Assembly (NCBI RefSeq): GCF_000348925.1
Contig: NZ_AODQ01000041.1
Span: forward strand, 1 to 33,091
Direction: 5' to 3'
From: Cesiribacter andamanensis AMV16
GTDB lineage: Bacteria > Bacteroidota > Bacteroidia > Cytophagales > Cyclobacteriaceae
Length of the DNA stretch: 33,091 nucleotides
The position numbers and the translations under genes are program-made. Positions within the stretch are counted from its first letter, which is position 1; each line of letters starts with the position of its first letter. Below, piece after piece: positions 1 to 8,590 of this stretch. The notes beneath the pieces were generated by a model. The model did not search any database and was not told the origin of the DNA. It worked only from the letters and a program-made list of their open reading frames with translations.

Positions 1-44
1 AGTGATCTAAGGGAGGGCATCCGCGCAAAATCAACAGGTAAACG

Positions 45-52
45 CAAAGGTA
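45..52 (-). promoter_or_regulatory. Putative -7 box for a leftward gene outside the window
   Basis: The plus strand reads CAAAGGTA, which is TACCTTTG on the minus strand and an exact match to the Bacteroidota -7 consensus TAnnTTTG. It would drive a gene lying to the left of the window. No convincing TTTG -33 box at the usual 19-21 base spacing was seen, so this rests on the -7 match alone. Confidence 0.35.
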
Positions 53-129
53 CAGTCTTTTACAACTAGAAAATGCGCAAGGCTGCTAATAAATCTATAC
101 AATCTGAGCACTAGCGGGTTATAGAAAGG

Positions 130-825
130 ATGGCGAGCATCTTAGCAGATTTCTGGAACCTGGTTTTTCCGCGCACCTGCCTGGGCTGCCGGGAGCGCAT
201 TTTGCTGGAGGGCGAGCAAAACCTCTGCACCTACTGCCGCTCCCGCCTGCCGCAGACGGACCACCACCTCTTCCCTTCCGCCAATGCGCTGTATGATAAG
301 CTGGCAGCCTTTGTACCCCTGCGGGCGGGCATGGCCTACCTGCTCTTTACCAAAAGCGGCCGGGCCCAGCAGCTGCTGCATAGCATCAAATACCGCAACC
401 TGCCCGAGCTGGCCGAAGAACTGGGCAGCTGGCATGGCGGCCTGCTGGCCGAAGTAGCCTACCAGCAGCGCCTGGATGCCCTGGTGCCGGTGCCCCTGCA
501 TGAAAAGCGGCTGCGGCAGCGGGGCTATAACCAGAGCCACCACATTGCCCTGGGCCTGGGCAGGGTGCTGGGCCTGCCCGTATGGCAGGGGGTGGTAGAG
601 CGGCACCTGCCCAGCAGCACCCAAACCCGCAAAAGCCGGTTGCAGCGCTGGCAAAATGTAGAGGAGATCTTTCGGGTAGTGGCGCCCGAAACGGTACAGG
701 GCTGCCGGCTGGCGCTGGTCGATGACATTATCACCACCGGTGCTACCACCGCGGCCTGTGGCATGGCCCTGCTGGAGGCCGGCTGCGCCGAGCTGGACTG
801 CCTGGCACTGGCTACGGCCCAGTAG
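130..825 (+). CDS. comF: ComF family phosphoribosyltransferase-like protein
   Basis: A 231-residue protein of normal ComF length. An N-terminal zinc-ribbon-like pair of CxxC motifs (C17/C20 and C33/C36) is followed by a type I phosphoribosyltransferase fold. The PRPP-binding loop VDDIITTGATTA lies near residues 197-208, and the ComF signature RLRQRGYNQS near 127-136. In transformable bacteria ComF acts in the cytoplasm during uptake and processing of transforming DNA. In non-competent lineages the family is widespread and its role is unclear. The ATG at 130 gives a full-length N-terminus. The gene stands alone and converges on gldJ. No clear promoter was found in the 129 bases upstream. The family call is certain; a role in competence here is only inferred. 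Confidence 0.93.
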   Translation: MASILADFWNLVFPRTCLGCRERILLEGEQNLCTYCRSRLPQTDHHLFPSANALYDKLAAFVPLRAGMAYLLFTKSGRAQQLLHSIKYRNLPELAEELGSWHGGLLAEVAYQQRLDALVPVPLHEKRLRQRGYNQSHHIALGLGRVLGLPVWQGVVERHLPSSTQTRKSRLQRWQNVEEIFRVVAPETVQGCRLALVDDIITTGATTAACGMALLEAGCAELDCLALATAQ

Positions 826-995
826 GGCTCCTTCCGGGCGCTTATCCAGGCTAGGGAGGCACTGCCTTAGGCTGGTTTATGCATGCTGTTTGGATTCATA
901 GATGGGCAGCATTATCCAGTATACTGAGGTCCGAGCAGCATGCTCGAACCAGCGAAACCCATTATGCCCGTTAAATGGCAGAAAAGTGCAGGCAC

Positions 996-1027
996 AAAAA
1001 AAGCTCCTGCCGCAGGGGCAGGAGCTT
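996..1027 (-). terminator. Rho-independent terminator of gldJ
   Basis: A perfect 11-bp stem (AAGCTCCTGCC at 1001-1011 pairing with GGCAGGAGCTT at 1017-1027) has a 5-base loop. Read on the minus strand it is followed by a run of seven U (996-1002). It lies 25 bases beyond the gldJ stop codon and also faces comF from the other side, so it may stop transcription both ways. Confidence 0.85.
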
Positions 1028-1051
1028 CTCTATTATTTATCCTGATGGAGC

Positions 1052-2245
1052 TTAGTAGTTGGTACCGGCAGAGATCATGGCGCAGCGGAAACCAATGGTA
1101 GCCGTGGCAGAATCCTCTTCCAGGTAGCGGCGGGTGCCAGGCGACAGCCAGTAGGCAATGTCTTTCCAGGAACCGCCTTTGTATACACGGGCGCGGTCAT
1201 TCACCATGGAGTTCTCCTGATCGTAGTTGCTCTCCTCGTCCAGCCAGCCATCGCGGCGCACGGGGTTCAGGTCATCAAACTCGCGGAAGGAAAGCGGACG
1301 GTACACGTCCTGTACCCACTCGTTTACGTTACCGGCCATGTTGTACAGACCAAAGTCGTTGGGCGGAAACTCGTAGATGTAGGCAGTGATCATGGCGCCG
1401 TCGTTCAGCTTACCGGCAATACCGGCATAGTCACCACGGCCTCTTTTGAAGTTGGCCAGGAAATAGCCCATCTGCTTGCCGTAGGGGTTCCGCAGGGCAT
1501 GTCCGTCCCAGGGATACAGGCGCTTGTGGGTCTGGTTCTCATCCAGCCACTGGGTACCGATCAGGGCCTGAGCGGCATACTCCCACTCGGCTTCTGTTGG
1601 CAGGCGATAGTCGGGCAGTACTACGCCGGTCTCCAGCGGAATACGGCCGCCTGAGGTTTCAGGCACATCGTCCAGGCCATTATCTTCGGCCAGTTTCTGG
1701 TTTACCACGCGGGTTCTCCACTTGCAGTAATCATTGGCCTGTACCCAGGTAACGCCTACTACCGGGTGGTAGCGGAAGCCGGGGTAGCGCAGGTAATGCT
1801 CTACATAGGGGTCGTTGAAGGCAAGCTCGCGGGCCCATACAGTGGTATCAGGCAGAGCCGACTCGTAGAACTCACGGCTTGAGTCGAGCTTCACATAGAA
1901 CAGGTACTCCAGCCAGTGAATGTTGGCTACCTCGGTCTCGTCCATGTAGAAGGACGCTACCGTAACGGTACGCTCAAGGTTATCTCTGGTGTTGAGGATG
2001 TCTTCTTCGTAGGAGCCAAGGGTGGTACGACCACCTTGGATGAATACCAGGTTGGGACCGGCTGGCTGACCGCGGAAGTCGTTAACGGCAAAGCCGCCGT
2101 CTTCGTTGTATTCCAATCCGGTAGCGGTACTGGACTGGCCGGGATTCACCGCATCGGGTCTTTTACCGCCTCCGCAGGAAGCAAGCAAAGCCAACCCGCA
2201 CGCCAAAGCCGATAAGCCTTTTAGTTTGCTTACAATGTTGGTCAT
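1052..2245 (-). CDS. gldJ: Gliding motility / type IX secretion lipoprotein GldJ
   Basis: A 397-residue lipoprotein. The signal peptide ends in a lipobox (LALLASC, Cys near residue 24) and is followed by a formylglycine-generating-enzyme-like (SUMF1/FGE-sulfatase) fold. The N-terminal pattern TGLEYNEDGGF, then AGPNLVFIQGG and SFYMDETEVANIHWLEYL, matches what I recall of GldJ. The end, IGFRCAMISAG, is the typical FGE-fold C-terminus. GldJ is an outer-membrane lipoprotein needed in gliding members of the phylum for gliding and for stability of the T9SS partner GldK. At 397 residues it is shorter than the Flavobacterium protein. It is not next to gldKLMN, as is usual for gldJ. GldK is the main alternative, but the N-terminal block favours GldJ. 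A strong terminator follows. A T9SS cargo gene lies at 15475-18249. Confidence 0.85.
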   Translation of the reverse strand: MTNIVSKLKGLSALACGLALLASCGGGKRPDAVNPGQSSTATGLEYNEDGGFAVNDFRGQPAGPNLVFIQGGRTTLGSYEEDILNTRDNLERTVTVASFYMDETEVANIHWLEYLFYVKLDSSREFYESALPDTTVWARELAFNDPYVEHYLRYPGFRYHPVVGVTWVQANDYCKWRTRVVNQKLAEDNGLDDVPETSGGRIPLETGVVLPDYRLPTEAEWEYAAQALIGTQWLDENQTHKRLYPWDGHALRNPYGKQMGYFLANFKRGRGDYAGIAGKLNDGAMITAYIYEFPPNDFGLYNMAGNVNEWVQDVYRPLSFREFDDLNPVRRDGWLDEESNYDQENSMVNDRARVYKGGSWKDIAYWLSPGTRRYLEEDSATATIGFRCAMISAGTNY

Positions 2246-2567
2246 AACACACTTTTTTATTCTACACGCTGTTTAACGCAATTATCTAGGGGCCAGCAAC
2301 ACATCTACTGGCACAGGACAAAATTGAACGAATCTTCTTAATTTATTCATGCAGAAACGCAGAAATAACTCACTATGTAAGATTACGCTCGATTTACTCT
2401 ATTTGCAGGCCGCTGGTACCAGCTGTTACACTGGTATTCAGGCTACTCCCTTAGCCAACGCAAATCCATACAGAAACGTATTTCTAAAATATCTAAAAAA
2501 TAGCGCTTCTGCTCCATAAATGTAAGTTTTTTTCTGGCTGCTGCACGGCCATCTGCCAAAGCCCCTC
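2246..2567. other. Intergenic region between mfd and gldJ
   Basis: This 322-base AT-rich stretch must hold the gldJ promoter and the end of the mfd transcript. I found no TAnnTTTG box in the correct orientation, no convincing terminator for mfd, and no plausible open frame. A 10-bp palindrome CTGGTACCAG lies near 2411-2420; its role is unknown. Confidence 0.5.
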
Positions 2568-5500
2568 TTATCTGCCCATATCCTGAAGCAGGTGCAGGGC
2601 TTCTTCTACCGTGCGTACCTCGTCTATGTGCAGAATTAGCCGCTTTTTGTGCTCCCGCAGGCGGCAGCGGCGCGGATGCATCTGTACATACTTCAAAATT
2701 TTACCAAAAGTTTCCGAGGTATAGTAGTCGGCGCGCTCCTGGGGTACAAAATAGCCTTTGAGTACGCCCGACTTCAGGTTTAGTTTCTCAAAGCCCAGCT
2801 GCTCGGCTGCCCAGCGCAGGCGCACGGTCTCAATAAGGTCCTGTACGCTCTCGGGCAGGGGGCCAAAGCGGTCGCGCACGCTTTCGGCAAATTTTTGCAG
2901 CTCCAGCTCATTTTTAATGTTATCCAGCTGGCTGTAAAGGTTCAGGCGTTCGCTGATGTTGCTCACATAGGCATCCGGGATGAGCAGCTCCAGGTCGGTT
3001 TCAATGCTGCAGTCCTGCACCACAGGTCCCTGAATGGCCTCGCTGAGCTCTTTGGCAAACAGATCGCGGAATTCGGTCTCTTTCAGCTCCTGTATGGCCT
3101 CGTCCAGAATCTTATGGTACATATCAAAGCCCAGATCAGAGATAAAGCCGCTTTGCTCGGCGCCCAGCAGGTTGCCCGCACCGCGGATGTCCAGATCCCG
3201 CATGGCTACCTTAAAGCCATCGCCCAGGTCGCTGAACTCTTCCAGGGTGCTCAGGCGCTTGCGGGCATCGGAGCTTAGCTGGGCTACCGGGGGGGTTAGC
3301 AGGTAGCAGTAGGCTTTTTTGTTGGAGCGGCCCACCCGGCCCCGCATCTGGTGCAGGTCCGAGAGGCCAAACATATGCGCCCTGTTGATGATGATGGTGT
3401 TGGCATTGGGGATGTCAAGGCCGCTTTCGATGATGTTGGTACTGATGAGCACATCAAACTCCCCCTCGATAAAGCCTACCATGATCTTCTCCAGCTTGGC
3501 GCCGTCCATCTGCCCATGGGCCACGGCAATGCGGGCATCGGGCACCATGCGCTTGATGAGGCTGCCTATGGCATCAATATCGGAGATGCGGTTGTGCACA
3601 AAAAACACCTGACCACCCCGCTTCAGCTCCTGGCTTACGGCATCGCGGATGATCTCATCATTAAAGGTATGCAGCTCGGTGGTTACGGGCTGGCGGTTGG
3701 GCGGCGGGGTGGCAATTACGCTCAGGTCCCGGGCGCCCATGAGGCTGAAATGCAGCGTACGGGGTATGGGGGTAGCCGTAAGGGTTAGCGCATCTACATT
3801 CACCCGCATCTCCTTGAGGCGTTCCTTGGTTTTTACGCCAAACTTCTGCTCCTCGTCAATCACCATCAGGCCCAGGTCTTTAAACACCACATCTTTGTTT
3901 ACAATGCGGTGGGTGCCGATGAGGATATCGGTCTTGCCTTCCTTTACATTCTGCAGCGTTTGCTTCATGTCTTTGGCTGACTTGAAGCGGTTGATGTACT
4001 CTACCTTGACAGGAAAATTGGCCAGCCGCTCGCTAAAGGTGCGGTAGTGCTGCATGGCCAGAATGGTGGTGGGCACCAGCACAGCGGCCTGCTTGCCATC
4101 GGTTACGGCCTTAAAGGCGGCGCGGATGGCCACTTCGGTCTTGCCAAAGCCCACATCGCCGCACACCAGGCGGTCCATGGGGTGGGGCTGCTCCATATCG
4201 TCCTTTACATCGCTGGTGGCCCTGGCCTGGTCGGGGGTATCCTCATAAATAAAAGAGCTTTCCAGCTCGGCCTGCAGAAACCCATCGGGGCTATAGGCAA
4301 AGCCGGGGGCCCCCTTGCGCTTGGCGTAGAGGTTGATCAGGTCTTTGGCAATGTCCTGCACCTTTTTCTTCACCCGCTTTTTCTTGTTCTCCCAGTCCTG
4401 CGAGCCCAGCTTGCTGATCTGCGGAGGGGTTCCCTCCTTGCCGGTGTACTTGCTGATCTTGTGCAGGGAGTGGATGCTGACGTAGAGCAGGTCATCATCC
4501 CGATAAATGAGGCGCACGGCTTCCTGTTCCTTTCCGCCATTCTCTACCTTTTCCAGGCCGGCAAATTTGCCGATGCCATAGTCGACGTGGGTCACAAAAT
4601 CGCCGGGCTGCAGGGTGCGCAGCTCTTTAAGGGTAAGGGCCTTGCTTTTGCTGAACTTGTTGCGGCCCCTGTACTGGTGGAAGCGGTCAAAAAGCTGGTG
4701 ATCGGTATAGCAGACCAGGCGCAGGATGCGGTCGGTAAAGCCCTGCCGAAAGGCAATGTTGAGCGTCTGGAAGGTGAGGTAGGGGTTGGTCTCCTCAAAA
4801 ATGGTGGTAAGCCGCTCCAGCTGCTTTTGCTGCTCGGCTACCAGAATGTTGGTAAGGCCCTCCTCGCTGTTCTTTTCCAGCTGCTGGGCCATGAGGGCAA
4901 AATCTTTGTTGAAGGAGGGCTGCGGCTCGGCTTCCCAGCTGTAGCTATGGTCGGCCTGCAGGTAAAAGCGGTTGCCGAACTCCACGCGGGTGAAGCGGGG
5001 CAGGCGCGCCTCAAAGGTTTCCCGGGTCTCAAAGAGGTGTTCGGGCTCCAGAATCACCTTGGTATTGCCGGTAGAGCGGATCACATCGGTAAAGCTGTGG
5101 CGGGCCTTATCAAAATAATCCTGCAGCACATCGCCTGTTTGCTGGTAATCTTTAAAGAAGATAATGGTATCCTCGGGCACAAACTCCAGCAGGCTCTGGC
5201 GCTCTTCCTGGATCAGCTTGGTCTGTACGTTGGGAATAATGCTGATGCTTTCGATGTGCTCGGTGCTGAGCTGGCTTACCGGATCAAAGGTACGGATGCT
5301 TTCTACCTCGTCGCCAAACAGCTCAATGCGGTAGGGCAGCTCATTGGCGTAGCTGTACACATCCACAATGCCCCCCCGTACGGCATACTGGCCGGCCTCG
5401 TACACAAAATCGGTAGGTTCAAAATCGTAGGTCTGCAACAGCTCGGTCATAAAGGGCACATCCAGCCGCTCGCCCTTGCGCACGCTAAAGGTGTTTTCCC

Positions 5501-5921
5501 GCAGAGAGCGGCGGTTGATCACCTTTTCGGTAAGCGCTTCGGGATAGGTGACCACCAGCTCGCCGCGCTCCACCTTCTGGTTGAGGCGGTTGAGCACTTC
5601 GGCCCGCAGCAGCACATTGGCATTTTCGGTCTCGTCGAAACTGTAGGGGCGCTTCCAGCTGCTGGGAAAGAGCAGCAGCTCCTGGCGGCCGGTGAGAAAC
5701 TGAAGGTCGTTGAGAAAATACTGGGCCTCATCCCGATCGTGCATCACAAACAGACAGGTGCGCTGGTGCTGCTCCCAGAATACGGCTGCCAGCACGGCAT
5801 CCAGGCTGCCCCGCAGGCCTTTTATCTGCAGACAGCTGGTACCGGGGGTGCTCAGGTGGCTAGCCAGGGTCTGTACCAGGCTGTCGTTTTTATATAAAAT
5901 CTTAAAGTCGTTAACTAGCAA
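2568..5921 (-). CDS. mfd: Transcription-repair coupling factor Mfd
   Basis: A 1117-residue protein, the usual size for Mfd. Mfd is a cytoplasmic ATP-driven translocase that removes stalled RNA polymerase at lesions and recruits UvrA. Visible domains in order are the UvrB-homology module at the N-terminus, the CarD-like RNA polymerase interaction domain (PGDFVTHVDYGIGKF, near 440), the RecG-like helicase core with Walker A GDVGFGKTE (near 587), DEEQKFG (near 687) and helicase motif VI QMRGRVGRS, and the C-terminal TRCF domain. The start must be TTG at 5921: no in-frame ATG occurs before about residue 80, and a TAA stop lies four codons upstream of the TTG. TTG starts often mean low translation. 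An exact -7 box sits about 40 bases upstream of the start codon. Confidence 0.97.
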   Translation of the reverse strand: MLVNDFKILYKNDSLVQTLASHLSTPGTSCLQIKGLRGSLDAVLAAVFWEQHQRTCLFVMHDRDEAQYFLNDLQFLTGRQELLLFPSSWKRPYSFDETENANVLLRAEVLNRLNQKVERGELVVTYPEALTEKVINRRSLRENTFSVRKGERLDVPFMTELLQTYDFEPTDFVYEAGQYAVRGGIVDVYSYANELPYRIELFGDEVESIRTFDPVSQLSTEHIESISIIPNVQTKLIQEERQSLLEFVPEDTIIFFKDYQQTGDVLQDYFDKARHSFTDVIRSTGNTKVILEPEHLFETRETFEARLPRFTRVEFGNRFYLQADHSYSWEAEPQPSFNKDFALMAQQLEKNSEEGLTNILVAEQQKQLERLTTIFEETNPYLTFQTLNIAFRQGFTDRILRLVCYTDHQLFDRFHQYRGRNKFSKSKALTLKELRTLQPGDFVTHVDYGIGKFAGLEKVENGGKEQEAVRLIYRDDDLLYVSIHSLHKISKYTGKEGTPPQISKLGSQDWENKKKRVKKKVQDIAKDLINLYAKRKGAPGFAYSPDGFLQAELESSFIYEDTPDQARATSDVKDDMEQPHPMDRLVCGDVGFGKTEVAIRAAFKAVTDGKQAAVLVPTTILAMQHYRTFSERLANFPVKVEYINRFKSAKDMKQTLQNVKEGKTDILIGTHRIVNKDVVFKDLGLMVIDEEQKFGVKTKERLKEMRVNVDALTLTATPIPRTLHFSLMGARDLSVIATPPPNRQPVTTELHTFNDEIIRDAVSQELKRGGQVFFVHNRISDIDAIGSLIKRMVPDARIAVAHGQMDGAKLEKIMVGFIEGEFDVLISTNIIESGLDIPNANTIIINRAHMFGLSDLHQMRGRVGRSNKKAYCYLLTPPVAQLSSDARKRLSTLEEFSDLGDGFKVAMRDLDIRGAGNLLGAEQSGFISDLGFDMYHKILDEAIQELKETEFRDLFAKELSEAIQGPVVQDCSIETDLELLIPDAYVSNISERLNLYSQLDNIKNELELQKFAESVRDRFGPLPESVQDLIETVRLRWAAEQLGFEKLNLKSGVLKGYFVPQERADYYTSETFGKILKYVQMHPRRCRLREHKKRLILHIDEVRTVEEALHLLQDMGR

Positions 5922-5959
5922 AGGATCTGCTTTTTACCTCTTCTATAATTCACAGGCCG

Positions 5960-5967
5960 CAAATTTA
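5960..5967 (-). promoter_or_regulatory. Putative mfd promoter -7 box
   Basis: CAAATTTA on the plus strand is TAAATTTG on the minus strand, an exact TAnnTTTG match. Transcription would start near 5953, giving a leader of about 30 bases before the TTG start of mfd. No clear TTTG -33 box is seen at 19-21 bases, so the call is moderate. Confidence 0.45.
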
Positions 5968-6176
5968 GTTTGAAAAAGTTTAGCAGGCGCAGCATCCTCC
6001 CTATTCCCTTGATAATTAGACAAGAAAATGTAACAGGCGGGCGCAACCAAAGGCTATTGTGCACAGTACAACCTAGTACAGGCACAGCACAGCAGACCAC
6101 CGGCTTGGCAAGGGGCGCGTTTCCTCTTTTTTTAAATGCGCAGCACAGGTGCCTCTATACTTTTAATTGCTTTTGT

Positions 6177-6824
6177 ATGCAGCCTTCGCACAACCGTAAG
6201 ATAACCGACTCAGGCGCCCAGGCCACCCTGGAGAAAATAGAACGCCTCCACCCGCACAAGATGCTGCTGTACCTGGCCATTTTTGGCAGCTCGCTTATTT
6301 TCCTGTTCATGCTCATTGCCTTTACCGCCACCTACAACCACCCCATTATGCAGGAGGGGGGGCAGGCGCAGCTAACGGTTCCCAAAGCCTTTATCTTTAG
6401 CACGCTGGTGCTCATGCTCAGTTCCTACTACGTATCGCGCTTTCAGCGGGCCTTTGAGCAGGAAAACATGCGCAAGCTGCGCAACATGCTGGGCATTACG
6501 GTTATGCTGGGCTTTGTATTTACCATCAGCCAGTATTGGGGCTGGCACCAGCTGGAGCAGGCCGGCCATGGGCTAAGCGGCATCAGCAGCGGTGCCTACC
6601 TTTACATTATCTCGGGCCTGCACATTCTGCACCTGGTGGGGGCCATGTTTTTCATGACGCACCAGTTTATCCGCATCAGCGGCATCTCCTCAGACCCGGT
6701 AAAGACCCTGATAGCCGTTACCAACCCTTACCAGAAGCTGAAGCTGGAAATGCTCACCACCTACTGGCATTTTATGGACGGACTCTGGGTAGCCCTGTTC
6801 CTGTATTTTCTTTTCTGGTTCTAA
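6177..6824 (+). CDS. Heme-copper (cytochrome c) oxidase subunit III-like protein
   Basis: A 215-residue integral membrane protein with about five hydrophobic helices. It ends in the subunit III signature: a helix with GLHILHLVGAMFF, then YWHFMDGLWVALFLYFLFWF. This matches the CoxC/CtaE family of terminal oxidases in the inner membrane, where subunit III supports stable proton pumping by subunit I. The ATG at 6177 was chosen because the open frame upstream (from 5970) has no membrane or family character, while the sequence from 6177 starts like a short cytosolic N-tail. No other oxidase subunit lies nearby, so this is an orphan copy. The next gene starts 12 bases downstream and is probably cotranscribed. 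A near-match -7 box, TACTTTTA, lies at 6158-6165. Confidence 0.85.
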   Translation: MQPSHNRKITDSGAQATLEKIERLHPHKMLLYLAIFGSSLIFLFMLIAFTATYNHPIMQEGGQAQLTVPKAFIFSTLVLMLSSYYVSRFQRAFEQENMRKLRNMLGITVMLGFVFTISQYWGWHQLEQAGHGLSGISSGAYLYIISGLHILHLVGAMFFMTHQFIRISGISSDPVKTLIAVTNPYQKLKLEMLTTYWHFMDGLWVALFLYFLFWF

Positions 6825-6836
6825 CTCACCATCTTT

Positions 6837-7295
6837 ATGCGCCACGCGCTTTTTCTGGGCTTTTCCGTATTTTTTTATCCCTGATCTCCGGTACTACCAT
6901 GTCGACCGACACACCCCCCCCTATTAAAATCCTACCAGTGGAATAACCGACTGCTGCTGATCTTTTCACCGCAGGAGGAGGCCGACCTCTACCGCCAGCA
7001 GCTGGCCGAACTAAAGGGACAGGAAACCGGCATGAAGGAGCGCCACCTGCTGGTGCTGCACATCTTTCCGGACCAGGTGCTGCTGCCCAACGGCATTGCG
7101 CTGGGCGAAGAGCAGGCCCAGAGCCTCCGAAACCATTTTATCATTCCGGCCAAAGAATCGGTTACCCTGCTCATTGGCAAAGACGGCACCGAAAAGCTGC
7201 GCAGCCGGGAGGTGCTCAGCAGCGAGCGCCTCTTCCTGACCCTGGATGCCATGCCCATGCGCCAGCAGGAAATGCAGCGCAAACCCATCGACTAA
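6837..7295 (+). CDS. DUF4174 family exported protein, frame broken twice at homopolymers
   Basis: As read, an ATG at 6837 opens a signal-peptide-like segment (MRHALFLGFSVFF) that hits a stop at 6882. The DUF4174-like body (YQWNNRLLLIFSP, then a thioredoxin-like alpha/beta region ending MQRKPID) is open to 7295 but has no start until 7032, inside the domain. Adding one T to the T7 run at 6870-6876 and removing one C from the C8 run at 6914-6921 joins signal peptide, linker (LSLISGTTMSTDTPP) and domain into one protein of about 152 residues. DUF4174 proteins are small, exported and of unknown function. The two opposite changes restore a sensible protein, so I favour an intact gene with read errors or slippage over a decayed one. 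It starts 12 bases after the oxidase gene. Confidence 0.7.
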
Positions 7296-7366
7296 GCAAC
7301 GGGCTGCCCCATTGGCCCTGTCTGGCATTGCTTTTTAGCAAAAAGCTGCCCAAGTTAGGGTAGCCG

Positions 7367-8236
7367 ATGCACTCCCCCGGCCCCTTACCTGTGAATATAC
7401 CCCCTGCCCGCTATTATTACTTCAACGACCGTATTGTTGATGCCCATGCCCCCCTGCTGCAGCTGCAGGACCTGGGGCTGTTCCGGGGCTATGCCGTTTT
7501 TGACTTCTTGCGCACCCAGGGGGGCAAGCCCCTATTAATGGAGCGATACCTGCAACGCTTCCGGCATTCGGCCGAGGCCATGCGCCTTACCCTGCACCTG
7601 CCAGATGCTACCCTTGCGGAGCTTATCCGGGAGCTGATCCGCAAAAACGGCTTTGCCGAAAGCGGGGTGCGTCTGCTGCTGAGCGGGGGCTACTCGCCCG
7701 ATCTGTTCACACCCGCAGAGCCCAACCTGATCATCCGCATAGAACCCTATACCCCGGCCCCTCAAAGCAGCTATACGCAGGGCGCCAGGCTGGTAACCGA
7801 CGAGTACCTGCGGGAGTGGCCCGCCGTAAAGCATACCAACTACATCAACGCCATCCGCAACCAGCCCCGGGTGCTGGCCGCCGGCGCTACTGAGGTGCTC
7901 TACCACTGGCAGGGGCAGCTAAGCGAGTGCAGCCGCAGCAACCTGTTTATCGCCAAAGGGGGTACCCTTATTACCCCCCCTTTGCAGCAGGTGCTGGCGG
8001 GGGTCACACGGGGGCAGGTGCTGCGGCTGGCCCGGGCAGCCGGTATTCCCGTAGAAGAACGGCCCCTGAAGCTGGAGGAGCTCTGGCAGGCCGATGAAGC
8101 CTTCATTACCGCCACCACCAAGCGGGTAATGCCCATTGTGCAAATAGACCATCACACCATAGGCGCCGGCACCCCCGGCCCCCTGAGCCGTCACCTGCTG
8201 GAGCTCTGGGAGCGGGAGGTAGAAGGGAAAATGTAG
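7367..8236 (+). CDS. Class IV PLP-dependent aminotransferase
   Basis: A 289-residue protein of the fold type IV family, which includes branched-chain aminotransferase (IlvE), D-amino acid transaminase and aminodeoxychorismate lyase (PabC). The N-terminal block YYYFNDRIVD and DLGLFRGYAVFDFLRT is typical. The Schiff-base lysine is K155 in AVKHTNYINAI. LSECSRSNLFI and the PLP phosphate-binding turn GVTRGQVLRLA follow, then DEAFITATTKRVMPI. Which amino acid it uses cannot be told from sequence alone. The length fits PabC or DAAT better than large IlvE (over 300 residues). It follows the DUF4174 gene by 71 bases and may share its transcript. Confidence 0.88.
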   Translation: MHSPGPLPVNIPPARYYYFNDRIVDAHAPLLQLQDLGLFRGYAVFDFLRTQGGKPLLMERYLQRFRHSAEAMRLTLHLPDATLAELIRELIRKNGFAESGVRLLLSGGYSPDLFTPAEPNLIIRIEPYTPAPQSSYTQGARLVTDEYLREWPAVKHTNYINAIRNQPRVLAAGATEVLYHWQGQLSECSRSNLFIAKGGTLITPPLQQVLAGVTRGQVLRLARAAGIPVEERPLKLEELWQADEAFITATTKRVMPIVQIDHHTIGAGTPGPLSRHLLELWEREVEGKM

Positions 8237-8590
8237 CAAAGGGCTCAAGGCCAGGCACATGGTAACCCTGCCTATGCCACAGCTTAAATGGATTAGGGAT
8301 TTGATTCCTCTATTGATGTTGATAAATGGTACGAAAATCCCCCCTTGGCGAAGGCGGCACGCGTAGTGGGGTTGGGGAATTGGTCATCAACAGAGAATAG
8401 TTCCGCCTACATTTCATTATGATCATCAACCATGAAAAGAGGCGCTTATAATTCGAAGCCGTAAATCTATTCAATCCCCCTACCCCACTACGCGTGCCGG
8501 CTTCGCCAAGGGGATTCGTTACTTATAGAAACTTTTCAGGAGAGTACACCTATAATTCACATTAACTTGTAAGCATATTATAAAAACATC
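8237..8590. other. Intergenic region carrying a long inverted repeat
   Basis: This 354-base stretch between the aminotransferase and dehydrogenase genes holds the inverted repeat element described separately and no plausible gene. The 70 bases before the dehydrogenase start are AT-rich and probably carry its promoter, but no exact TAnnTTTG box was found. Confidence 0.6.
8331..8519. repeat. About 190-bp element with near-perfect 48-52 base inverted ends
   Basis: The left arm (8331-8382) and right arm (8472-8519) are imperfect reverse complements. Both share the core CTTGGCGAAG, then GGCACGCGTAGTGGGGT and a G-run before ATTG. The 89-base spacer codes for nothing. The arms differ by only a few substitutions and short indels in the C and G runs. 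This looks like a non-autonomous palindromic mobile element (MITE or REP-like) or two inverted copies of an interspersed intergenic repeat. No clear target-site duplication was seen. As RNA it could form a very long hairpin. Confidence 0.75.

Noticed and set aside
4047-5897. A 616-codon open frame on the plus strand
   Set aside because: It lies wholly antisense to mfd, which has clear domains in the other frame; its A/L/G-rich translation is the mirror of GC-biased codons.
5970-6176. Upstream extension of the subunit III frame
   Set aside because: The extra 69 residues show no family or membrane features and would span the mfd promoter; the ATG at 6177 fits the family start.
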